Shown one piece after another: positions 20,701-28,474 of a stretch of DNA of 64,000 bases. The notes under the pieces are model-generated. The model saw only the letters and a program-made list of their open reading frames with translations, did not search any database and was not told the DNA's origin. Source of the DNA: Micavibrio sp. UBA6145. Lineage in GTDB: Bacteria; Pseudomonadota; Alphaproteobacteria; Micavibrionales; UBA1664. Both the position numbers and the translations under genes were made by a program. The DNA lies in NCBI GenBank assembly GCA_002423205.1, contig DIUZ01000002.1, forward strand, positions 434,001-498,000, read 5' to 3'. Within the stretch, counting starts at the first letter, position 1. Each line of letters opens with the position of its first letter.

Positions 20701-21242
20701 GTACCCGGGCCGAAGTAAATGCACCAAACCATATCAACGACCCGGAAGCCGCTAGAGAGCTTGATATCATCGCGCGCTCTCTGCACCAGGGATCAATTCC
20801 GCTTGTGGAGGACTTTGAAGTCTCTGTCATCGACCGCTTTGCCACCACACCAGCGGAAAAAGTGCGTGTGCTTGGCTCTATCCCCGCAAGTCTTACCATA
20901 CTGCGCCTCGAACACCCGAACCAGAAACCCTATCGCCCGGTTCTGCATAAAAGCCGCGTGGTAGTGCTGGAGCCAGAGCGCAAGGCTGGCATGCTTCAGC
21001 CGCTGATGGCGGGCTGCCGCGCCCGCACGGATATCCTGCGCGATTTTGGTCCGATCACGCAAACCGACACGCGTGATATAGACGTTTCAGATACATCAAT
21101 AGAGCGTGTTGGTTCGCGTCCTGCGCCGTCCGAACTGATGCAGGTTTTCGGCTTTGAGGCATGGTCCAATCGGCCGCCGGTGACACCCGTGCCTGTGCCG
21201 GGTTTTGTCAGTCGGCCACACAGAACAATTGAACTGGTCTAG
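17796..21242 (+). CDS. Very large RNase J-like metallo-beta-lactamase/beta-CASP protein
   Basis: An 1148-residue protein whose residues about 370-1000 follow the RNase J layout: zinc motif HRHIDH at 410-415, a HSAYCTPF segment matching the substrate loop, metal-bridging Asp520 in LGDTRDED, beta-CASP motif A Asp562 in WDSTS, then a SGRDFTTFGKNMES segment, TGSQGNE at 828-834, PAIVGNE matching the PGNE turn, and motif C His957 in GHGRRED with NHINDPE after it. RNase J enzymes are 5'-3' exo- and endoribonucleases of about 550 residues. Here about 370 unrecognised residues precede the core, there are inserts near 690-800, and a C-terminal tail follows. Motif I has LLMHAGV instead of VDAG. No signal peptide is seen. 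It is the second gene of the cluster; RNA is the likely substrate but unproven. Confidence 0.82.
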   Translation: MLSEFADTYDRKLEHTDVGLPAHIPEQIYAQARIDPVTLGCNAVKSAVVLNKSGTLHRASMSYWYRLPNNLAAEINLFDIETMLDGMPMRIAVAGRPVNMGDARAVEAVLQAIRHIHEDLKESRYPNIALAFHENELDRHIGKTIKIVGQKNSGEPDFAFAPLFNYHAGSESREDMAVPTDPDLFKALLGLGANPLRPDLNILASRLRVVPAYEVFSQTAYENRLQASETRHGGLRLHMVTHKRGEKSEDTTDIYKNLFHIETRGGARPALQQVSLMGQHLKGKGYAAQARALGAASGMVAAFARHAAPVPLMHLVNYDLRAMIADPQVVAQMEGIEKPFLRISLAGNRYTKIYGPYGNDLGNCKLLMHAGVRIMHDFALKPAPDGEKSSGSIPTITDWLPDLDVLCVTHRHIDHAGGIPYEDFRGKTIMATPQVIDHIRDTMRTVHGSKAKDRMPDFLPLTKNGYHTISKDGGKSGITILYSPNATPHSAYCTPFYYAAFDTKLDGKKIIKGIYVNLGDTRDEDDVADWWFRTGWQKLLLEAHPDLDIFDIPSQPTFAEWDSTSVRYHGATPGRAEVLDNMKMAASWFEGYAILNAHLASSDNQFDIMIQCAADSGRDFTTFGKNMESTQRIQNIFGYEELNEPWPQGHQNQARMDQVHSAKLLGRLESLLRFHPSVEVLGYFNGDMNFEFEQGARLRGKARKAFRENLTSGDLDMFDHYLAWKKAEKKEDKIEADVHRLYLMHKWLAENGHENEAKYAYADLTRALHVRLMRYSNNYWRFKRRAEYAQTYKIADLYELGPLSITRATLTSASMFSGNPERMYVGLTGSQGNEVEIEAQLPKFLEKRSLLNLDPRYRHTARPLDPKQAVLMLTQPAIVGNEKVRQRLVHKAAREYGMIVVNATHDGFEIYNTHRLAPEVLQKIRTDLGARRAAYREDMVDHRMIVPGPLPLGYRGHGRREDMVRWMRRTRAEVNAPNHINDPEAARELDIIARSLHQGSIPLVEDFEVSVIDRFATTPAEKVRVLGSIPASLTILRLEHPNQKPYRPVLHKSRVVVLEPERKAGMLQPLMAGCRARTDILRDFGPITQTDTRDIDVSDTSIERVGSRPAPSELMQVFGFEAWSNRPPVTPVPVPGFVSRPHRTIELV

Positions 21243-21267
21243 CCGGAGAGAGAAGGGGGAGATAACG

Positions 21268-22104
21268 ATGTTAAACCAGCATGAGGCAGAGGAATTCGCC
21301 GCCAAGTCAGCATGGGTGCTTGATGTTGACGATTGCCTTTATGATATCGATGACGGGTTGCATGACTTCATTCAGGGAAATATCACGACCACCTTCAATA
21401 ATCTTGTTTCTGGAACGGCGTTTGGACAGGATGTGGTCGCGCGCTTTGAGCAATTGATAATCGGGCAGGGTGTTTCAGTGGTGGACCCGCGCCACATTGA
21501 GCGCACAGATTTATCAGTGGCTTTTCCACTGATTGTACGGGCCATACAGGATGCCGCTCCAACACAGTTTGATGAATGCATGGCGGCCTTTTATGGCGAT
21601 CGTTATGATCTGATCGAGCCTGAACCAAAGCTTGTTGATGCATTTCGTCAGGCCCAGGCCAAAGGCGTAGCGATATTCTTTTATACAAATGGGCCATCGG
21701 GCAATAAGCCAGGTTCTCATCTTCATTTGCAAAAAGTGTTGCAACGGCGTGGTTTCGATTCTGCTTTTATCGAGCTCTCCCGCGCGCGCGCATATGATTT
21801 ACAGATGTCCGTCCGGGCCGGTCGGGGCAAGCCCACGCCGAAAGGGATGCGGGACTTTCTTGATTACAGCGGCATCGATCCCCACGACGCCCTTATGGCG
21901 GATGACCAGATCAAAAACCTGAAAACTGCCCATGACGCCGGTCTTAAATCCCTGTGGACCTGGACCACCAATCGTGTCCCGCCGGCAGCAGACACGGACA
22001 TAGCCTGTGGGATAGGTGCGGTCCGGGTGCGGCATACGGCAGACACGCTGCACCAGATAGCGACCGCGCGTTTAAATTCTCCAGCCTTAAAAAGAACGGG
22101 TTGA
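21268..22104 (+). CDS. HAD-superfamily pyrimidine 5'-nucleotidase-like hydrolase
   Basis: A 278-residue HAD phosphatase. The start at 21268 follows AGGGGGAGA; an in-frame upstream ATG lies inside the preceding gene and is rejected. Motif I is LDVDDCLYD (Asp19 nucleophile, Asp21), close to the FDIDNCLY form of SDT1/PhoB-type pyrimidine nucleotidases. Motif II is the threonine of FFYTNGP, motif III the lysine of GKPTPKG, and motif IV ADDQIKN. All catalytic positions are present. Known relatives dephosphorylate nucleoside monophosphates, which fits a position between two nuclease-like genes. It starts 25 bases after the RNase J-like gene and ends two bases before the exonuclease-like gene. Confidence 0.8.
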   Translation: MLNQHEAEEFAAKSAWVLDVDDCLYDIDDGLHDFIQGNITTTFNNLVSGTAFGQDVVARFEQLIIGQGVSVVDPRHIERTDLSVAFPLIVRAIQDAAPTQFDECMAAFYGDRYDLIEPEPKLVDAFRQAQAKGVAIFFYTNGPSGNKPGSHLHLQKVLQRRGFDSAFIELSRARAYDLQMSVRAGRGKPTPKGMRDFLDYSGIDPHDALMADDQIKNLKTAHDAGLKSLWTWTTNRVPPAADTDIACGIGAVRVRHTADTLHQIATARLNSPALKRTG

Positions 22105-22106
22105 TC

Positions 22107-25100
22107 ATGGGAGCCATGCAGCCATTGCCGGAATATCCCCTGGCTCAAATATCTGTTTATCTTGGAAATTCCGTACCCCCACAATTGCGACAGTCCGACC
22201 TGGCAGCCGATATTCCGCAATATAGCCTGGTGTTAGAACGCTTGCGCCGCGGTGATGTCTGCGATCTGGTGGTCGATACCGAAACATCAGACTTAAGCAA
22301 GTATTTCGCGCATCCGTCGGCTCTTGGCGCTGTTCTGGCCGATCCTTTTACGCGCAGCATTGTCCATACCCATGAACGGCAGGTGCGCTTTGATTCCAGG
22401 ATCGCCACGTTCGATGTTATTGCCGGCCTTGTCACCGAGCGCAGTCCTGAAACCTTTGACAAAGGTATGCGGCCGGACCTGGCCATGGCCGAATTTTATG
22501 ATCTCATACGTCATGCCGCGCGATATATTGCAACCGCCTATGCCGGAATCCCCGATCGCATCCGTGCGCATAATACGATCGAGGGCAACGAAAAAATCCC
22601 GCTGCCACCGGAAGGCGATGACGCTATCGTCCACTATAAATACGTCACCAACCGCCGTACGCAGGTTGAGCGCGAATTGCGTATAAAAGAACCCAAGCAG
22701 ACACGAGAAGCCCGTGACGTAGTTTTTATTCCAATGCGGGACACAAATGGCGATGTGATTTATCACGCCGGCATCTCGCGGGATGGAAGATTTGTCTACT
22801 GGCGTGAAAATGATGGAGTCTGGCACCGTACGGAAGCCAAGAAAACCGTTATCATGCATAATCAGCGTGCGGATAATAACTGGCTGTGGGAATGGTGCCA
22901 TCGCTACCTTTTGCCCGACCAGTTTATAACGCACACAAAAAAATACCGCGCTTTCATGATTGATACCATCCCGTTGGCGCGCGAAGTGGCCTTGATGGGG
23001 CCGCAGGGGCGTAACCGGCTCAAACTTGGCACGCGTAATGATCCGACTCTGGGCCCGGTGGCCAGCACTTCGCTTGACTCCATCATGCAGGCCAACCGGC
23101 GCATAGCCAATACGCGCATTGCTATCAACGATGGCGTGCGCATCGCCGGCGGGGCGCAGGCCGATCCGCGTATGGGGCATGTAAGTCCCGCTTATGACGG
23201 GCTGAAAACACTGGGGCTGTATTGGTATTGCCAGGATATCGCTCCTGAACTGGTGGCAGAAAAAAAACGCTTTTCAGACCACGATCTTTTTGGCGAGACA
23301 CTGATGGAGGCGCTGCCGGACGGATCGCCCAGGCCGTTCGCCTTTGTACGATCGCGTTACCCCTATCTCGATACGCATGCGGGCGTTGCGATAAATCTCG
23401 ATAAAAGCTACGGGGATTTTAAAAAAGCGGTTGTTATCAGCGTCGATCTTTTGCGTGAAGACCCCGCCGATCCGCAGGCGCTTCTTTTGCCTGATGGGCG
23501 CAATATTTTTGAACTTGATCACGACTCATGGATGGACTTGTTCCGTAAGACATACACGGACCGCTTCAGTGTGCTCGAAGTGATCTCTCTCAACAAATCA
23601 GCCATGGTGCATACACTGGAACACGGCCTTGCCAATGAGGCGCTGCGCGGCATCACACCGCAATTGCTCAACCGGCGGGCGCAGATGCTGACACGCGATC
23701 CGGATTTGCGCGCACGCATCATGGAATCTTACGCGAAAACACGAACCCCTTACCAGGCGCCAGAAAAGGTACATGATCCGCGACCAGAAGAATATGTTTT
23801 TGCTGGTACCGGCGATCCACAGCGCATCCAGATCCAGAGGGCCAACCGCGATGAACGCGATGAGATTGAGCGTGCCGTGTTCGAGCGTGCCAAGTCCAAA
23901 ATGGACTTTTATTCCAAGCGCAATCATTACCTGCGCATTCTCATGCGCCCTTATCCCGAGATCGAACAGAAAGGCGGCAACCCTGAGGCGTACAGGGACT
24001 ATGAGCGCCATCTAAAAAAAACGCTTGGAAAATACGAGCGTTTAATGCGTGGCACAATGCTCAGCCAAAGAGTGCGGACCGATGCGCCCCATATCAACGT
24101 TCCGAAATATAAACGTGCGCGCTTCCACAGCAATAAGGATGTACAGAAATTTTTATGGTCTTTGCGCCGGAAGGCACTGAAAAAGGGCTGGCTGGTGGAT
24201 GTGTCATCAGGTCATTACCGTATCGTAGATGAATCTACCGGACGCGAAATATCGCTGACAAGGCTTGGCGAAATCGACATGCATCGTTTCCGCGATGCAA
24301 TGGATCCTACGAACGGTACGTGGGATATTCAGTTTGAACAGCTCAATTATCAGCAGCATTTTCTGGCACATATGTTCGTGCTGGCTGGCCGTAAAAATGA
24401 ACTTTTTGACATCGATCCGGAATGGAAGCTCTGGTACAAGGCGCAAAAGGCATTTGGGCATAACGGCTCTCCGCTGGTGGACGCAAATGCGCAACGGATG
24501 CCTACCGCGGCGCGCAATCTGCAGATTATCAACCGCGTCCGTAACGGTACGCTTGATGCAGCCAGCGACATGAAGCTGTTTTCGTCCGATCCCGATCAGG
24601 CGGCCGGTTTGCGCGCGCGTTTCATTGAGGCACTGCCTGGCCGCGAAGAAATTCTTGCTTCTTTCGAGCGCCTGGCCAGGGGCCAGCTAAGATCGTCGGC
24701 ATGGACACCTGAAACTCTGGAATACGCAGGATATGATCCTTTAAGCCGCCGGCGTCAGGAAAATATTCTCTATCCCATTGCGCGCAAAGCTTTTGATGCG
24801 GCTATCAAACTGGATATGCCCGATGCCGCGATCGAAAAGCCCATGCGTAGCGATATATCCGGAGAAATGATTTATCCCGTGCCTTTCAATGAAACAATGC
24901 GTGCAGCATGGGAGGCCGGCCGCCTGTCCGGTCTTGCCAATGCGGTTTTCCGCACAAGAGGCATGGGGCGCACCTTCCTTTTGCCCAAGGCTCGCTTTAT
25001 GCCGACCACGCTTGAGAAGGGGACGCCGCATTATCACCTCGTGCGTCAGATTTTTCAGGACTCAGCCATGGAAATCGAACCGGATCAGACCCCCGTCATG

Positions 25101-25703
25101 ATGGTAAGCAGCGAGGGACACATCCCTGTCGCCGGGGTTAAAGTGGTCGAGCCACATTTCGCACTGCAGGTGCCGGGACAAAATCGTTTCAAGGCATTGC
25201 TGGCACCTGAAATTGCCGGATACCAAGATAAAAACGGCACTTATGAGCGCAGGCTCGGCGGTCTTGTGATCCCCGATTATGGTTATGAAGAGGCGCACGG
25301 CTATAACGTGGTCCCCGGTGCCACCGTGCGCCTGCGGGAGATGAGTGAACCCAGGGATAATCGCAAGAGCGTCGAGACGGGATGGGAAATCCCGGTTGAA
25401 TTGAAAGAGGTCACGCACATGACACTCGCCGCATTTGAAGAAAGTTACGCGCGGCATGAAATCACACCCGAAGTCGCGCGGCGCTATGGCTTTGCCGGTC
25501 CCGAAGCCATGTATACCGAAATATGCCAGTGGTTTACCGCCTATGATAAACCAACGGATTCTGATCAGAACAAGATTATGCTGATCCGTTTTGAGCGCCC
25601 CAAGCGTAAACAAGGCACAGAATTTTTTCTGCCTTCAATCGTGCCGCGCGCCGCCATCCTCGATACTTACAGGCGCTCCTTGAATAATCACGCAATCAGA
25701 TAA
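22107..25703 (+). CDS. Exonuclease I-like DEDDh protein with large extra domains
   Basis: A 1198-residue protein whose first half resembles exonuclease I (SbcB). The exonuclease motifs appear in order: Asp57 and Glu59 in VDTETSD, His251-Asp256 in HNQRADNN (matching YNNVRFDD), Asp286 in MIDTIPL, and His358/Asp364 in GHVSPAYDGL. An SH3-like stretch then follows (FELDHDSWMDLF and VISLNKSAMV, compare LELDSDTLRERL and VHINKCPVL), with a helical segment to about residue 560. About 110 residues are inserted between motifs I and II, and residues about 600-1198 match nothing I know. ExoI degrades single-stranded DNA 3'-5'. The start at 22107 avoids an extension into the HAD gene. The family call is likely; activity is inferred. 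Confidence 0.75.
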   Translation: MGAMQPLPEYPLAQISVYLGNSVPPQLRQSDLAADIPQYSLVLERLRRGDVCDLVVDTETSDLSKYFAHPSALGAVLADPFTRSIVHTHERQVRFDSRIATFDVIAGLVTERSPETFDKGMRPDLAMAEFYDLIRHAARYIATAYAGIPDRIRAHNTIEGNEKIPLPPEGDDAIVHYKYVTNRRTQVERELRIKEPKQTREARDVVFIPMRDTNGDVIYHAGISRDGRFVYWRENDGVWHRTEAKKTVIMHNQRADNNWLWEWCHRYLLPDQFITHTKKYRAFMIDTIPLAREVALMGPQGRNRLKLGTRNDPTLGPVASTSLDSIMQANRRIANTRIAINDGVRIAGGAQADPRMGHVSPAYDGLKTLGLYWYCQDIAPELVAEKKRFSDHDLFGETLMEALPDGSPRPFAFVRSRYPYLDTHAGVAINLDKSYGDFKKAVVISVDLLREDPADPQALLLPDGRNIFELDHDSWMDLFRKTYTDRFSVLEVISLNKSAMVHTLEHGLANEALRGITPQLLNRRAQMLTRDPDLRARIMESYAKTRTPYQAPEKVHDPRPEEYVFAGTGDPQRIQIQRANRDERDEIERAVFERAKSKMDFYSKRNHYLRILMRPYPEIEQKGGNPEAYRDYERHLKKTLGKYERLMRGTMLSQRVRTDAPHINVPKYKRARFHSNKDVQKFLWSLRRKALKKGWLVDVSSGHYRIVDESTGREISLTRLGEIDMHRFRDAMDPTNGTWDIQFEQLNYQQHFLAHMFVLAGRKNELFDIDPEWKLWYKAQKAFGHNGSPLVDANAQRMPTAARNLQIINRVRNGTLDAASDMKLFSSDPDQAAGLRARFIEALPGREEILASFERLARGQLRSSAWTPETLEYAGYDPLSRRRQENILYPIARKAFDAAIKLDMPDAAIEKPMRSDISGEMIYPVPFNETMRAAWEAGRLSGLANAVFRTRGMGRTFLLPKARFMPTTLEKGTPHYHLVRQIFQDSAMEIEPDQTPVMMVSSEGHIPVAGVKVVEPHFALQVPGQNRFKALLAPEIAGYQDKNGTYERRLGGLVIPDYGYEEAHGYNVVPGATVRLREMSEPRDNRKSVETGWEIPVELKEVTHMTLAAFEESYARHEITPEVARRYGFAGPEAMYTEICQWFTAYDKPTDSDQNKIMLIRFERPKRKQGTEFFLPSIVPRAAILDTYRRSLNNHAIR

Positions 25704-25743
25704 TGTTCAGCAGCTAAAAAACCGTAATAAGGAAGTATTTAAA

Positions 25744-26274
25744 ATGAATATGATTGTTTCTAACGCAGTCAAACCGGAAGACTGGAATCGTGTTGGTAAT
25801 AAATTGTCACAATATACAAAAGAAAGGCGCGCCCCCCGGCATGAGCCGTTAAGTTTTCTGTTTCAGGAAAGGGCCGGCAGGGCTGGCGTGCGCGGTGAGG
25901 CAGTCATCACTCAAAACTGGGGCAAAATTGATATCGATCTTCTTTTTGTTGAAGAACGCCATCGCCGCAAAGGCATAGGCAAAGCTTTGGTTGAAGCGAT
26001 TACCAGATTTGGCTGCATCCACGGTGTTAAAGCCGTTCGCGTAAGTACACCGACCTGGCAGGGGGAGGGTTTTTACGAGCATATAGGGTTTACCGAAATG
26101 GGTAGAATTCCCTTGGCTAATGATGATTTCGGCATGCCGCAGGCTGAAATTACCTATTTTAAAATTTTGCCGTCCGTCGATGGCGTAGAACAGTTTTCCG
26201 TGCATATGCCCGCGGGACATATTCTCAATCGCGGCATTACAAGTATTGTTCCTGCATTAAGGCTCAAAGTATAA
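25744..26274 (+). CDS. GNAT-family N-acetyltransferase
   Basis: A 176-residue GCN5-related acetyltransferase. The acetyl-CoA binding motif A is LLFVEERHRRKGIGKALVEA (residues about 67-86; R-x-x-G-x-G core), and GEGFYEHIGFTEMG is the usual motif B tyrosine/phenylalanine region. It starts 40 bases after the exonuclease-like gene, with GGAAG upstream of the ATG, and is the last gene of the collinear cluster. The acceptor may be a protein, small molecule or tRNA; nothing in the sequence decides this. Confidence 0.85.
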   Translation: MNMIVSNAVKPEDWNRVGNKLSQYTKERRAPRHEPLSFLFQERAGRAGVRGEAVITQNWGKIDIDLLFVEERHRRKGIGKALVEAITRFGCIHGVKAVRVSTPTWQGEGFYEHIGFTEMGRIPLANDDFGMPQAEITYFKILPSVDGVEQFSVHMPAGHILNRGITSIVPALRLKV

Positions 26275-26278
26275 ACTA

Positions 26279-27457
26279 TTATACGACATGCATCCCGCGC
26301 ATATGTCTCAGCGCGCGGCGATCGTTGCGGCGGTCTGAACGATTAAGCTGTCGGCGGTGTTGCCCACGTGGGCGTGCATCGCTTTCCATCCGTGCCATAC
26401 GTTCGGCTCTTTCATCGTAGACCAGTTGCTGTGCATCATGAAGCAGGCTCAGAAGATGGCTTACCGCAGCTTTTTGGTCCGTAACATCGATGGAGTCTGC
26501 CGCAGCGGTTTGAAAATCGTGATTCATATTTGTACGCTCTATATTAAGCGTAAAATCTGCGGCCTCGTGCCCTTTCGGATCCCATTCAATTCCAAAATTA
26601 CCCTCGAGTACAGCGTAACGGCCCTGGAATGCCTTTTTGGCATGAAATGTCAGGCGGAAAGTTTCCGTCTGTGGATTGATCGCGATGTCGATAGTCTTGA
26701 ATTTGTAACCGGCCTGGCGCCGAAATTCTGTTTGCAGGCGCGCGGCGGTGTTGCGGATATATTTCTCCCGCTGACTCCACATGCGCCGGCGCTTTTCACG
26801 CTTTTTCGGTTTGAGAGTGCTCTCATCACTGAAATCAAAGTCAGAAAAATTATTTAATAGCGGGTTGTCAGGTGCTTCCTCAGTATCGGCCCGGCTATCA
26901 AGGGGCACGAAAGGGTAATCGTGGTTTTCTATATATCCGCTTTGTTTTGCCATTTTGAAAAGGCGGCGGCCCATCTGGGGAAGCGTCTCGCATGGAGACA
27001 TATAGAAATCGCCGATCATCCGCTTTCCTGGGTACCCCGGGCGGTGAATGGAAACACCTTTAATGGCATAAACATGCCGGTGACCGTTATGTTCACCAAG
27101 TTGCGGGAACATGATCAGTACAGCTTCGGTCGCAAATATGCCGTTATTGACTTTGCGCATCAGGTTCAGGGTGATAGAAGGGCGCTCATCGCTTATCAAA
27201 ACTTTTTTATCCGGAATGGCGCGCTCTACAATAATATGGCGGTCAGCACCCAGCCGCTCAAACTCATTTCTAAAGGATTTGATTAAACGTTTGCTGTTGT
27301 AGCGGACACGTTTCAGATCTGCGGGAGTTTGAAAAACGGCAGGTGAATCCGCGAGGGGGAAATCGGCAAATGCTTCGCTTGTGGGATAAAACAGAGCTTC
27401 AGACGTTGCAGGAAAGGCGATGTCTGTCTGTTCACGCAATGCTTCGTCGCGCAGCAT
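26279..27457 (-). CDS. Unknown 392-residue protein convergent with the cluster
   Basis: An intact frame, convergent with the GNAT gene with only four bases between stops. The first 190 residues include an HGH-type motif (GEHNGHRHVYAIKGVSIHRP) and look globular. A very basic segment KPKKREKRRRMWSQREKYIR around residues 225-245 and an Arg-rich tail (RRQLNRSDRRNDRRALRHMR) suggest nucleic acid binding. No signal peptide or membrane segment is seen, and no family is recognised. It lies between the cluster and the split tRNA-Ser gene and shares the cluster's base composition. Confidence 0.75.
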   Translation of the reverse strand: MLRDEALREQTDIAFPATSEALFYPTSEAFADFPLADSPAVFQTPADLKRVRYNSKRLIKSFRNEFERLGADRHIIVERAIPDKKVLISDERPSITLNLMRKVNNGIFATEAVLIMFPQLGEHNGHRHVYAIKGVSIHRPGYPGKRMIGDFYMSPCETLPQMGRRLFKMAKQSGYIENHDYPFVPLDSRADTEEAPDNPLLNNFSDFDFSDESTLKPKKREKRRRMWSQREKYIRNTAARLQTEFRRQAGYKFKTIDIAINPQTETFRLTFHAKKAFQGRYAVLEGNFGIEWDPKGHEAADFTLNIERTNMNHDFQTAAADSIDVTDQKAAVSHLLSLLHDAQQLVYDERAERMARMESDARPRGQHRRQLNRSDRRNDRRALRHMRGMHVV

Positions 27458-27577
27458 GTGGCGTCCCTGTCATTTGCTTTTTTTGCATATAAACAGGCTG
27501 AAAGAGAAAACACAATTTATAAGACGCTGAAAGCGATGTTTATCCCCAAAACGGGGGTAAAATATAAATTCGCCTAA

Positions 27578-27644
27578 TGGCGGATGGGGTGAGATTCGAA
27601 CTCACGAACCCCGTGAAGGGTCGCCAGTTTTCAAGACTGGTGCC
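27578..27644 (-). pseudogene. 3' half of disrupted chromosomal tRNA-Ser(UGA)
   Basis: On the minus strand this reads the anticodon stem-loop CACCAGTCTTGAAAACTGG, a serine-type long variable arm, the T arm GAGTTCGAATCTC, the acceptor strand CCCATCC and an encoded GCCA end. The 5' half with acceptor GGATGGG lies about 14.9 kb away at 42488-42526. Joined at the shared core, the halves give a perfect 90-nt tRNA-Ser with anticodon TGA. The rest of the 27458-27789 gap holds the element's left end and arm sites. Confidence 0.93.
27629..27644. repeat. Left attachment core (attL), direct repeat
   Basis: TTTCAAGACTGGTGCC, the anticodon stem-loop of tRNA-Ser(UGA), identical to 42488-42503 in the same orientation. 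Sequences diverge immediately on both sides (GCTTCC here, ATCAACC at the right copy), which sets the core at 16 bp. Confidence 0.9.
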
Positions 27645-27691
27645 GCTTCCATAAGTTATTGATTTCATTAAACAAAAAATACTGACTTCCA

Positions 27692-27716
27692 AAAGTGTGT
27701 AAGAAAATGTGTAAGT
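27692..27716 (+). repeat. Arm-type integrase site, left end
   Basis: AAAGTGTGTAAG followed by AAAATGTGTAAGT: two direct copies of TGTGTAAG 48 bp inside the attL core. A nearly identical pair lies inside the right end at 42388-42411, in the same orientation. Confidence 0.65.
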
Positions 27717-27789
27717 CCTCAAGCTGTTTTTAGTGGCGGCACTCAGAAATAGAAGAGGTGGTGCATCGCGGCACCACCTCGGCATTGGC

Positions 27790-28440
27790 TTACTTTACAA
27801 GCTTGATGTCGCTGTACTCGCCGCTTGTTTGGATCGTTACTGTAATTGGGTTGCCAGTGCGGTTGCGCCAGAACCAACCGTGACTGCCATCAAAAGCAGC
27901 CACGATTTCACCTTCGTCACTCTCTTTCGAGCCTTTGGCGTAGTTGTGGTAATCGATTTTCAATGTCTTGCTATCGCCGTGAATATCGTAGTTGGCACGA
28001 CCGCCTTCGCTTGCCCATTTGTAAATGACTTTCTGCCCTTTTTTGAGGTCAACCTTGATTTCCTTGCCTTCATTTGGGGCTAGCGTCACCGACATTTCAT
28101 GGTTTTGCCCTGTGCTTGCCTGCACAGTGGGCTCTTCCTCAACAGCAGGTGTTTGTGGCGCAGCTTCCTGCGTAGCCACAGGGGGAACGGCGCTAGCATC
28201 GGTGGCCACGGCAACAGCCTCGCTTTCGGCAGCCGCTTCTTTGGCCAATGACATTTTGATTTCCCCCATTTTCTGGAGGCCTGTCATTTTGCCGATGCCT
28301 GTCGGGTCAATACCGTACTCGGCAGGCATAACGACAGTGACAAGCAGGCCAAGGGCTGCAAAAACGGCAATGATGGTGGATTTGACGAGCTTCTTCGTGG
28401 AAGGCAACTCGCGGTCGTCAGGGATGTTTGTGTTATACAT
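27790..28440 (-). CDS. Membrane-anchored protein associated with HupE-like gene
   Basis: A 216-residue protein with one N-terminal transmembrane helix (IIAVFAALGLLVTVVMPAEYG, residues about 22-43), an Ala/Glu/Pro-rich linker of about 70 residues, and a C-terminal beta-rich domain (from QNHEMSVTLAPNEGKEIKV to SGEYSDIKLVK) that includes GSHGWFWRNRTGNPITVTI. The layout fits an inner-membrane-anchored periplasmic domain. It is downstream of the HupE/UreJ-like gene by 34 bases on the same strand, a pairing common in metal islands. Function is unknown; a metal-trafficking role is inference. Confidence 0.75.
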   Translation of the reverse strand: MYNTNIPDDRELPSTKKLVKSTIIAVFAALGLLVTVVMPAEYGIDPTGIGKMTGLQKMGEIKMSLAKEAAAESEAVAVATDASAVPPVATQEAAPQTPAVEEEPTVQASTGQNHEMSVTLAPNEGKEIKVDLKKGQKVIYKWASEGGRANYDIHGDSKTLKIDYHNYAKGSKESDEGEIVAAFDGSHGWFWRNRTGNPITVTIQTSGEYSDIKLVK

Positions 28441-28474
28441 GATAATACCTTTCTAGTTTTTCAAATTTGGTTGG

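Noticed and set aside
21954..22106. 51-codon N-terminal extension of the ExoI-like gene
   Set aside because: It lies wholly inside the HAD gene in another frame; the start at 22107 directly after that gene is more natural.
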